This document shows, piece by piece, positions 18,747 to 26,136 of a stretch of DNA of 64,000 bases (position 1 is the stretch's first letter; the number at the start of each line of letters is the position of its first letter). The stretch is from Anaerolineaceae bacterium. Lineage in GTDB: Bacteria; Chloroflexota; Anaerolineae; Aggregatilineales; Phototrophicaceae. Position numbers and translations under genes: made by a program. The stretch lies in assembly GCA_002702065.1 (NCBI GenBank), contig NZXX01000001.1:1-64000 (forward strand), written 5' to 3'. Below the pieces are notes generated by a model, which worked only from the letters and a program-made list of their open reading frames with translations, was not told where the DNA came from and ran no database searches.

Positions 18747-21121
18747 GTGTCTGTCGTTCTGGCCTCGAAACGCAACTCGTTATTATCGGTCGTATAAGCA
18801 TGGATAGTATCTCCCGATTCAAACGAATCTTCAACTATTCGCGCACTCAGTGGGCGCGTGACGTAGCGTTCGACGGCCCGGCGCAGGTGACGAGCACCAT
18901 TATCCGCGTCCGATCCTTTGTCGAGAATGAACGCGCGGGCGTCATCTGTCAGCACCAGTTTCAGCTTTTGATTGGACAGCCGCTGGTGCAGTTCCTGCAT
19001 TTCGAGATCGAGGATTTTGTCCAGTGTGTCGTGGCTCAGCGGGTTAAAAATGATGACTTCATCAATGCGATTGAGGAATTCTGGCCGGAAGAAACGCGAC
19101 AGCTGTGCCAGGAAGCTGTCTTTGCGGTTGGTTGTCGCCGTAAAGCCCATCGCCTTGGCGCTTTCCTCGGTGCCGATATTGCTGGTCATGATAAAGACCG
19201 CGTGCCGGGCATCGACCACGCCGCCGCGTGCATCACTCAGGCGACCTTCATCGAACACCTGCAAGAAAATATCGAAGACTTCCGGCGCAGCCTTCTCCAC
19301 CTCATCCAGCAGAACCACGCTGTAGGGGCGTCGCCGCAGGGCATCGGTAAGCTGGCCGCCGCGCTGGGTGTCGCGGTAGCCGGGTGGCGCACCGATCAGC
19401 CGGGCAACCGTGTGCGAGTCGTGAAACTCGGACATGTCCAGACGGATGACGGCGTCTTCATCGCCAAACATGTTTTCAGCCAGTGCCAGCGCCAGTTCTG
19501 TTTTGCCGACACCTGATGGCCCCAGAAACAGGAACGCGCCGACCGGTCGGTTTGGGTCTCCCAGCCCAGCCCGTGCCGTTTTGATGGCCCCCGCCAACGC
19601 ATTAACAGCTTCGTCCTGGCCGATAATGCGTTTGAGCAGCGCGTCTTCCAGGTGTGCCAGCCGGTGGCGTTCGTCTTGAGACAGGTCGTTCACCGGGATG
19701 CCGGTCCAGTCCGACAACACATCCGCGATGATCTCCACCGTGACCATGGCCTCGCCATCTTCCAGATTGGTGTCTTCTTCATCCGGCGAGACGGAGCGAA
19801 TAATCACCCGCGTACAGGCTTCATCCAGCAGGTCGAGCGCTTTATCCGGCAGGCGGCGGTCGGTCAGGTAACGCACCGACAGACGAACGGCGGCTTCCAG
19901 TGCATCCGAGCTGATATGCACGCCGTGATGATCTTGCAAACGGTCTCTCTGCCCCGCCAGAATCGCCAGCGTGTCCGCTTCGGTCGGTTCTTCAATGTCG
20001 ATGGTGCGGAAGCGGCGGGTGAGGGCCGGGTCCTGGGCGATGGCCCGGCGATATTCTTCATGCGTTGTTGCGCCGATGCACACCAGTTCGCCACGTGCCA
20101 GCGCCGGTTTGAGGATGTTGGCGGCGTCCAGATTGCTGTCGATGGTGTCACCCGCGCCGACAATGGTGTGGATTTCATCAATAAACAGGATGACGGTTTC
20201 GGCGCGCTTGATCTCGTCTACAATGCCGATCAGCCGTTCCTCGAACTGACCGCGCAGGCTGGTCCCGGCGACCAGGGTGCCGATCTCGATCTGGACCACG
20301 CGCCGGTTCAGCAGCGACGGTGGCGCGCTGCCATCGGCAATGGCGTAAGCCAGCCCTTCGACCACCGCTGTTTTGCCGACCCCGGCATCACCCAGCAGCA
20401 GCGGGTTATTTTTCTTGCTGCGTACCAGGGTGCGGGCCAGCGCACGAATTTCGTGGTCGCGGGCGATGGCGGCGTGGATCTTGCCTTCGCGGGCCTGCTG
20501 CGTCAGGTCGCGGCCATACTTGTCCAGCAGCGGCGTGGGCAGGTGGTGGTCACTATTCGAATCGTCTTCGCGGTCGGGCGACGGCGACAGGTGATTGCGC
20601 CCGAAAGCACGTTCGATGTCGTCAAATTCAAAATCATTTTTGGGTTCCACCATATCGGGGAACTCATCGTCATTTTCTTCCATAATCAACCGTTGCAGCC
20701 ACAGGTTGATGTCGAACCCCATATCCACCAGGATGCGCACCGGCACGCTTTCGCCTTCTTGCAGCAGGGCCATCAGGAAGTGTTCTTCGCTGATCTCGTC
20801 TTCTTCATCACGCTCGGCCAGGAAGATTGCCAGCGACAGGATCATGGCGGCACGGGGTGTCAGCGGCAGCACTTCTTCCAGCGGCTCCTCGCCTGTGCCC
20901 ACATCGCGCCGGATCTCGCGGCGGACTTCATGCGGGTCCAGCCCGGCACGCCGCAGCAGCTTGCAGATCGCACCGCTTTCGTTGCGCGTCGTGGTCATAA
21001 ACAGATGTTCAACCCCAATATAATTGTGGCTGAGTTTCAAGGCTTCTTCCGCAGCGCCTTTCAATAGTATATTGCAGCGTTCACGAATTTCTTTTTCTGG
21101 TATGTCGGGGGAAGGGGTCAA
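18743..21121 (-). CDS. ClpA/ClpC-type AAA+ unfoldase
   Basis: This 792-residue Hsp100 ATPase has an N-domain with two Clp_N-like helical repeats (about 1-150). AAA-1 has Walker A GDAGVGKT near 243 and Walker B FIDEIHT. AAA-2 has Walker A GPSGVGKT near 532, Walker B LLDEVEK and the sensor region FRPEFLNRID. The linker between the ATPase halves is short and lacks the long coiled-coil M-domain, so it is not ClpB. MGF sits where ClpC proteins carry the VGF loop that docks ClpP, so coupling to a protease is possible but unproven. It starts at TTG 21121, with GAGG about 7 nt upstream. It heads an operon with the TPR kinase and FHA genes, unlike ordinary clpC loci (ctsR-mcsA-mcsB). Confidence 0.88.
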   Translation of the reverse strand: MTPSPDIPEKEIRERCNILLKGAAEEALKLSHNYIGVEHLFMTTTRNESGAICKLLRRAGLDPHEVRREIRRDVGTGEEPLEEVLPLTPRAAMILSLAIFLAERDEEDEISEEHFLMALLQEGESVPVRILVDMGFDINLWLQRLIMEENDDEFPDMVEPKNDFEFDDIERAFGRNHLSPSPDREDDSNSDHHLPTPLLDKYGRDLTQQAREGKIHAAIARDHEIRALARTLVRSKKNNPLLLGDAGVGKTAVVEGLAYAIADGSAPPSLLNRRVVQIEIGTLVAGTSLRGQFEERLIGIVDEIKRAETVILFIDEIHTIVGAGDTIDSNLDAANILKPALARGELVCIGATTHEEYRRAIAQDPALTRRFRTIDIEEPTEADTLAILAGQRDRLQDHHGVHISSDALEAAVRLSVRYLTDRRLPDKALDLLDEACTRVIIRSVSPDEEDTNLEDGEAMVTVEIIADVLSDWTGIPVNDLSQDERHRLAHLEDALLKRIIGQDEAVNALAGAIKTARAGLGDPNRPVGAFLFLGPSGVGKTELALALAENMFGDEDAVIRLDMSEFHDSHTVARLIGAPPGYRDTQRGGQLTDALRRRPYSVVLLDEVEKAAPEVFDIFLQVFDEGRLSDARGGVVDARHAVFIMTSNIGTEESAKAMGFTATTNRKDSFLAQLSRFFRPEFLNRIDEVIIFNPLSHDTLDKILDLEMQELHQRLSNQKLKLVLTDDARAFILDKGSDADNGARHLRRAVERYVTRPLSARIVEDSFESGDTIHAYTTDNNELRFEARTTDT

Positions 21122-21164
21122 GGTGAACCTCTATCCTATTGTCAATGGTTGCCTTCTATAATTA

Positions 21165-21173
21165 AGTATACCA
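21165..21173 (-). promoter_or_regulatory. Extended -10 promoter of the Clp-kinase-FHA operon
   Basis: TGGTATACT on the minus strand is an extended -10 located 44 nt before the TTG start. No good -35 is visible. The divergent kinase promoter lies 74 nt away. Confidence 0.55.
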
Positions 21174-21246
21174 ACTGCAGGGCGAAAACGGGAATTATTT
21201 GTTAACGCAACCCAAATGTCACATGCCACAGAATCGCGTCGGGATA

Positions 21247-21252
21247 TATACT
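21247..21252 (+). promoter_or_regulatory. -10 box next to the kinase start
   Basis: TATACT lies 7 nt before ATG 21260. RNA would start at or within a base or two of that ATG, giving a leaderless mRNA, or about 30 nt before the alternative ATG at 21290. Confidence 0.5.
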
Positions 21253-21259
21253 GGGTGCA

Positions 21260-23044
21260 ATGACCGGGATGACCATTGAGAAAGAACATATGACGACAGA
21301 TGATCCGCTGATCGGTCAGCAGTTAGGCGATTATAAACTGATGGCTGTCATTGGTCTCGGTGGCATGGGACGTGTCTATCGGGGCTACGACGAGAAATTG
21401 CAGCGCTACACAGCGGTCAAGGTCTTTGATGCCAAAGGCGTCATCGGCGACCAGATGGACGAATATCGCGAGCGGTTTCAGCGCGAGGCACGTTCAGTCG
21501 CCCGTTTGCGTCATCCCAATATTGTGGATGTCTACCAGTTCGGGCAGTCTGGCAGCCTGTACTACATGGCGATGACGCTGGTGCAGGGCCGTGATCTGCG
21601 CACGGTGCTGAAGGACCGCAGCGCCAAAAACACCCTCATGAGCCACGAGCAAATTCTGCGCATTTTGGCGGATGTGGCGTCTGCGCTGGATTATGCCCAT
21701 GCTGAAGGGGTGATTCACCGTGATGTGAAACCCTCCAATATCATGATTATGGACGATGGACATGCGGTACTGACAGATTTTGGGCTGGCCCTCAACGTGC
21801 CGGAAGGGACGATTGGCTCGACATTTGGCAGCGTCCATTACATTGCGCCCGAACAGGCCATGAACTCCGCTATGGCGGTTCCGCAGAGCGATCTGTATTC
21901 GCTGGGGATTGTCCTGTACGAGATGCTGACCGGCAAAGTGCCGTTTGATGACCAGTCCGCGATGAGCGTGGCGCTTAAACACCTGAGTGACCCACCACCG
22001 CCGCCCCGCAAATACAATCCGGACATCACGCCAGAGGTTGAAGCAGTGGTCATGCGCCTGCTGGATAAAGAACCGGACCGGCGCTATGCCAGTGGCGACG
22101 TGATGATGCAGGCGCTGGAAAACGCGTTGGGGATGACCGATGAGGATGAGGCAACGCGCCAGGTGGTGATCCCGGATTGGGCCAAAGAGCGCCTTCAGCG
22201 GCCAGCGCCAGCGCCCGCTGCGGATGTGCCCCCGCTGGTGGTGCCTGGTGCCAGCGCCCGTGAAAAACCTGTGCAGGAGGCAAGCAGCGAGAAGGACATT
22301 TCGACCGCTCTCAAATCGAGCATGCCCAAACCACAGCCTCAGGACCAGACGCGTAACGTGGCGATACTGGTGGTCGTGGGCGTGATTATGGTTCTGGCTG
22401 TGTTTATTCTGGTCCAGCCAGCGGCCAGCCCCGCTTCGACGGCGGTCACCGATACGGTGGAACCCTCAGCGGTAGCGAGTAGTACGCCTGCTGCGGTCGC
22501 CGCTGCAACCGAGGAGCCGACGACTGCGGCGCCAACCGAGCCACCCACCGAGGCTGCGACACAGACCTCAGCGCCGACCCGTACCATAACCCGCACACCC
22601 GCCCCCACTGAAACGACTGTGCCCACAGAAGTCACACCGGTAGCCAGCGACATGGCCGCCCCGGTGATGCTGGTCTATGACGATGAGAGCTTTATCCTGA
22701 TCAATCAGTCTGATACCAGTGTGGATGTCAGCGGCATTTCTTTTGTGCAGGAAATCAGCGGTGGGGCAGACCGTCGGTTCGAAACGCTGCGGTGGAATGG
22801 TGGCGGGGTGCCGACCAGTGCCTTGACCCCCGGCGACTGCTTCCAGATTTTTACGACCAACGTCATTGTGGATGATACACCGGCTATGTGTAACGTGCGC
22901 CAGAAGTGGGATCAGGCATCAACCCCGCGCTGGTTCTGGATCAGCGACGAGCCGGATACCCGCTTTGAAGTGCGACGGGATGGCATGGTGCTGGCGGAGT
23001 GCCGCATTGATGAAGGTGAGTGCCTGGTGGATGTGGGCGCGTAG
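21260..23044 (+). CDS. Membrane Ser/Thr protein kinase with lamin-tail-like external domain
   Basis: This kinase has 594 residues from ATG 21260. The kinase domain is about 22-285: GLGGMGRVY, AVKVFD, HRDVKPSN, TDFGLAL and YIAPEQ, all consistent with an active enzyme. A single helix follows at about 368-388, then a Thr/Ala/Pro-rich linker and a ~120-residue external domain with FILINQSDTSVDVSG, a lamin-tail-like beta start, and four cysteines that could pair. Start choice is open. ATG 21260 fits a leaderless transcript, while ATG 21290 gives a shorter N-terminus closer to related kinases, but neither has a strong SD. It is divergent from the Clp-kinase-FHA operon and ends at a strong terminator. 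Confidence 0.85.
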   Translation: MTGMTIEKEHMTTDDPLIGQQLGDYKLMAVIGLGGMGRVYRGYDEKLQRYTAVKVFDAKGVIGDQMDEYRERFQREARSVARLRHPNIVDVYQFGQSGSLYYMAMTLVQGRDLRTVLKDRSAKNTLMSHEQILRILADVASALDYAHAEGVIHRDVKPSNIMIMDDGHAVLTDFGLALNVPEGTIGSTFGSVHYIAPEQAMNSAMAVPQSDLYSLGIVLYEMLTGKVPFDDQSAMSVALKHLSDPPPPPRKYNPDITPEVEAVVMRLLDKEPDRRYASGDVMMQALENALGMTDEDEATRQVVIPDWAKERLQRPAPAPAADVPPLVVPGASAREKPVQEASSEKDISTALKSSMPKPQPQDQTRNVAILVVVGVIMVLAVFILVQPAASPASTAVTDTVEPSAVASSTPAAVAAATEEPTTAAPTEPPTEAATQTSAPTRTITRTPAPTETTVPTEVTPVASDMAAPVMLVYDDESFILINQSDTSVDVSGISFVQEISGGADRRFETLRWNGGGVPTSALTPGDCFQIFTTNVIVDDTPAMCNVRQKWDQASTPRWFWISDEPDTRFEVRRDGMVLAECRIDEGECLVDVGA

Positions 23045-23072
23045 TCGAACCGCTTCGTGTAGACAATAAGAA

Positions 23073-23108
23073 ACAGGGGTGCCACCGCGTGGGTGACACC
23101 CCTGTTTT
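23073..23108. terminator. Rho-independent terminator, kinase / rplL
   Basis: ACAGGGGTG pairs with CACCCCTGT, extended inside by CACC/GGTG, and TTTT follows on the + strand. The minus strand has a weaker T-run (TTTCTTATTG), so it may also end the rplJ-rplL transcript. Confidence 0.8.
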
Positions 23109-23146
23109 GTCGCACCTGAGAAGTGATCTAGCAGGTCATCAACAAC

Positions 23147-23530
23147 CTACTTGATTTCGACTTTAGCGCCTTCGGCTTCCAACTTGGTCTTGGCGTCGTC
23201 GGCAGATTCTTTGTTGACCGCTTCCAGAACGGTGGAGGGTGCGCCTTCAACCATGTCCTTGGCTTCTTTCAGGCCGAGGTTGGTCAGGGCACGGACGACC
23301 TTAATGACGTTGATCTTCTTGGGGCCAACATCGGCCAGAACAACGTTGAATTCGGTCTGTTCTTCGGCTTCTTCAGCAGCGGCGGCGGGGGCACCAGCAG
23401 CGGCCATCATCATTGGCGCAGCAGCGGCAGCAGTAACACCCCATTTTTCTTCCAGTTTGGTCTTCAGTTCAGCGGCTTCCAGAATGGTCAGCGCGCTCAG
23501 TTCATCAACAAGCTTTTCAAGGTCAGCCAT
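23147..23530 (-). CDS. rplL: 50S ribosomal protein L7/L12
   Basis: This 127-residue stalk protein has an N-terminal dimerisation helix region, an Ala/Met/Glu hinge at about 38-58, and the conserved C-terminal domain with [26 protein letters not shown] and [12 protein letters not shown]. It binds translation factors on the ribosome. AAAGGA lies 7 nt before the ATG. It follows rplJ by 33 nt in the same transcript and is controlled by the L10 leader upstream. The length and hinge are normal for bacteria. Confidence 0.97.
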   Translation of the reverse strand: MADLEKLVDELSALTILEAAELKTKLEEKWGVTAAAAAPMMMAAAGAPAAAAEEAEEQTEFNVVLADVGPKKINVIKVVRALTNLGLKEAKDMVEGAPSTVLEAVNKESADDAKTKLEAEGAKVEIK

Positions 23531-23563
23531 TTTGCATCCTTTCGCAAACGAATTTGACAGGTT

Positions 23564-24103
23564 TTAGGCGGCTTCGCCGTCCGAGTTTTCCTGCACATAA
23601 GCGTGCAAGACATTGACAATATCGCTGGTCGCGGCGTTGAGCACGCTGACCAGACCGGTAGCCGGCTGCGCGATCAGGCCCGCAAGCTGCGAGCGCAGTT
23701 CGTCCAGCGACGGCAGTTTCGAGATGGCTTCAATTTCACTCGGCGACAACACATTGCCGAGCATGACGCCGCCCTTGATCACGAACGTTTCTTCATGATC
23801 TTTCTTGAAATCCAGCAGTGTTTTTGCCATGCCGGGCATGTTGCCGTCGGCAAAGGCGGTTGCAACCGGGCCAAGCAGCATTTCTTCCGGCACCACCCAG
23901 TCGTTCTCGCGCAGGGCAAGGTTGAACAGGGTGTTTTTGGTGACGACGTAAGACGCACCGGTTTCACCCAGCTTGTTGCGCAGATCGTTCAGGTGGGCAA
24001 CTGTCAGACCGCGATATTCGGTCACGACAAAGCCGCTGGCATGCTGGAGGATTTCGGAATACTGGGCGACCAGTTCTTCTTTACGCGCTCTGCTAATTGC
24101 CAA
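23564..24103 (-). CDS. rplJ: 50S ribosomal protein L10
   Basis: L10 (179 residues) anchors L7/L12 dimers at the stalk base. The N-terminal domain shows VVTEYRGLTVAHLNDLRNKL and YVVTKNTLFNLAL, and the C-terminal helix that binds L7/L12 follows. TTG 24103 is chosen as the start because GGAGGG sits 8 nt upstream and the length then matches the family. An in-frame extension to 24166 would add a non-conserved Cys/Arg-rich tail and run into the leader. It has its own promoter and leader. rplK and rplA, which often precede it, are not here, and the divergent neighbour is a GH39 enzyme. Confidence 0.95.
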   Translation of the reverse strand: MAISRARKEELVAQYSEILQHASGFVVTEYRGLTVAHLNDLRNKLGETGASYVVTKNTLFNLALRENDWVVPEEMLLGPVATAFADGNMPGMAKTLLDFKKDHEETFVIKGGVMLGNVLSPSEIEAISKLPSLDELRSQLAGLIAQPATGLVSVLNAATSDIVNVLHAYVQENSDGEAA

Positions 24104-24140
24104 GCGTCTATCCCTCCGTTTCTCAGTGTACGATGCACAA

Positions 24141-24173
24141 ACAAAAAGCGACCCGCATATAAGCAAGGGCCGC
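24141..24173 (-). terminator. Attenuator hairpin before rplJ
   Basis: On the minus strand GCGGCCC pairs with GGGTCGC (one G-U), and TTTTTGTTT follows. It sits between the L10 leader and the rplJ start and so can stop transcription before the operon. Confidence 0.7.
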
Positions 24174-24210
24174 CATCATCGTCAACATCTGAATGGTGTC
24201 TGGTTCCCTC

Positions 24211-24256
24211 ACCTCGGCAGGAGATTAAGCTCATCAGAGCGCCTGCTGTCTGCGGC
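24211..24256 (-). ncRNA. Ribosomal protein L10 leader
   Basis: The minus strand reads GCCGCAGACAGCAGGCGCTC, then GAGCTTAATCTCCTGCCGAG and GT. This is the L10-leader pattern: AGCAGG pairs with CCTGC, there is an inner GCTC/GAGC stem, and the conserved UUAAU lies in the kink-turn region. Known L10 leaders bind L10(L12)4 and repress the operon. The terminator-like hairpin about 40 nt downstream gives a ready attenuation mechanism. Boundaries mark the core only. Confidence 0.85.
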
Positions 24257-24282
24257 AAGTCATTTTTGATTGTGGTAGAAGC

Positions 24283-24310
24283 ATTATAGCGGCGGGATGG
24301 TGGTCGTCAA
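24283..24310 (-). promoter_or_regulatory. Promoter of rplJ-rplL
   Basis: On the minus strand TTGACG (24310-24305), a 16-nt spacer and a perfect TATAAT (24288-24283). The RNA would start near 24276 and include the whole L10 leader. Confidence 0.8.
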
Positions 24311-24476
24311 GGGTGTACCCCGTTCATTACCTCTGCTGCCGAACCTCCGGTAAACTTTGCCATATCGCTGATTGTGGCCGGCCATATAAAAATCAAACGC
24401 CGCCGGGTGCCGCGCGCAGCATGCTTATAAAAAACTTTGGATAGCCTGTTTTTATTGAAATGGAGCAGACCGACCC

Positions 24477-26135
24477 ATGAGCAAGCCATTACCAGAACAA
24501 GTGACCATTACCGTTGACGCGGGGCAGTGGGTGGGCGAACTGCCGCACAACTGGACCTATATCGGTTACGACGAAATCAATTACACCTATACGCCGGAAG
24601 GCCAGGAACTGCTGGCGAAATTCGGGCAGATGCAGGAACAGCCGTATTATGTGCGGGCTCATCACCTGCTGTGTACTGGCAATTGTCATGGCTTTTACAA
24701 ATGGGGGTCAACCAACGCCTATCTGGAAGATGAGGCCGGAAACCCACTTTACGATTGGACATTTGTCGATCTGACACTGGATACGATTTTGCAATACGGC
24801 TGCAAACCCTTTGTCGAACTGGGGTTTATGCCGCTGCACCTGGCGGATACGGCTTATCACCCAACCGGGCAGGCTAGCTGGACCCCGCGCGATTATCAGG
24901 CGGTGGGCTTTGCCTGCCCGCCGAAGGACTATCAGCGCTGGTACGACCTCATCTTCCATCTGGTGCGGCACTGTCTGGAACGTTACGGGCGGGAGCAGGT
25001 GCAGACGTGGTACTGGGAATTGTGGAACGAGCCGGACCTCGATTACTACTGGAAAGGGACAATCGACCAGTTCAACCAGTTGTACGATTACACAGCGGCA
25101 GCGGTGAAAGCCGCCTGTCCTGATGCGCGTGTGGGCGGCCCGGCGACGACCAACCCGGCGCGTGGCAAACCCTCGGCGGCATATCTCGAAGCATTTCTGG
25201 CGCATTGCGCCAATGGAACCAACGCCTGTACCGGCGAGACGGGTGCGCCGCTGGATTTTGTGACATTCCATGTGAAAGGCGGTGGTTACCGTGCGGACCC
25301 GCTGCATCGCAAACAGCCACCGCCCTCCATGCAGCAGATTGTGCGCGATACGCAAACGGGCTACGAGATCATCAGCCAGTATCCGGCCTATCGTCAGCTC
25401 GAATGTATCCTGTCGGAGATCGACCCGGATGGCTGGGCTGCTGGCGGCGCATGGGACAATATCAACCTCAACTTCCGCAATACGCCGTACTATGCCAGTT
25501 ATGTGGCGGCAGCATTCGATAAGGTCAGCCGCTTTGCCCGGCAGCAGGACTGGGATTTGAGGCTGCTCAGCTGGGCGTTTATGTTCGTGGGCGAGCGTTG
25601 TTTTGAGGGCACACGCACCTTTTCGACACAGGGGATCGACAAGCCGATTCTCAACCTGTTTCGTATGTATGCCCGGCTTGGCACACAGGCGGTTCGCCTG
25701 ACCAGCAGCGGCGCGAAAGATCCGTTGCTATACGCAGACAAATGGGGGTCTGCCGAAGCACCGGACATCGACGGGGTGGCCACGTTGGCCGGCAGCCGCA
25801 AACTGGTGATTCTGATTTATCATCATCATGATGATTGGGACGTACAAGGTGAATCGACGATCAACCTGCGCATTGAGCAGGTGGCACTGGCGGCGGATGA
25901 ACTGGTGCTCAAGCATTACCGGGTGGACGACGCCCACAGCAATGCGTATGCGGAATGGGTGCGGCAGGGCCAGCCAATGTATCCGGCAGGGGGACAGCGC
26001 GACGCCATTAAACAGCGCGACGGATTGGAATTATGCGAACCACCGCGGTCTATCCGCGTGCAAGACGGTGTGATCGAATGGCAGTTCCAGCTGCCTGTGC
26101 ATGCGGTATCTTTGCTGGAAATTGCTGCGCGCTAG
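24477..26135 (+). CDS. Glycoside hydrolase family 39 protein (beta-xylosidase-like)
   Basis: This 552-residue protein has a (beta/alpha)8 barrel of clan GH-A type. ELWNEPDLDYYW carries the acid/base Glu of the NEP motif. ILSEIDPDG near residue 320 is at the place of the nucleophile Glu in GH39 enzymes. A C-terminal beta region (about 440-552) follows, as in family beta-xylosidases. No signal peptide is visible, so it probably acts inside the cell on imported oligosaccharides. GGAG lies about 11 nt before the ATG. It is divergent from rplJ and ends 1 nt before the convergent TIR kinase. The exact substrate (xylosides, iduronides or others) cannot be decided. Confidence 0.8.
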   Translation: MSKPLPEQVTITVDAGQWVGELPHNWTYIGYDEINYTYTPEGQELLAKFGQMQEQPYYVRAHHLLCTGNCHGFYKWGSTNAYLEDEAGNPLYDWTFVDLTLDTILQYGCKPFVELGFMPLHLADTAYHPTGQASWTPRDYQAVGFACPPKDYQRWYDLIFHLVRHCLERYGREQVQTWYWELWNEPDLDYYWKGTIDQFNQLYDYTAAAVKAACPDARVGGPATTNPARGKPSAAYLEAFLAHCANGTNACTGETGAPLDFVTFHVKGGGYRADPLHRKQPPPSMQQIVRDTQTGYEIISQYPAYRQLECILSEIDPDGWAAGGAWDNINLNFRNTPYYASYVAAAFDKVSRFARQQDWDLRLLSWAFMFVGERCFEGTRTFSTQGIDKPILNLFRMYARLGTQAVRLTSSGAKDPLLYADKWGSAEAPDIDGVATLAGSRKLVILIYHHHDDWDVQGESTINLRIEQVALAADELVLKHYRVDDAHSNAYAEWVRQGQPMYPAGGQRDAIKQRDGLELCEPPRSIRVQDGVIEWQFQLPVHAVSLLEIAAR

Positions 26136-26136
26136 A

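Noticed and set aside
19652..21067. A 471-codon + frame opposite the Clp gene
   Set aside because: The minus frame has two complete AAA+ modules, and the antisense product is Gln/Arg/Phe-rich without motifs.
14345..21121. A type VI secretion locus, because of Clp, kinase and FHA
   Set aside because: No sheath, baseplate, VgrG or TssM-like gene is present, so only the regulatory resemblance is reported.
24104..24166. N-terminal extension of L10 up to 24166
   Set aside because: It would translate across the region between attenuator and SD, and GGAGGG points to TTG 24103.
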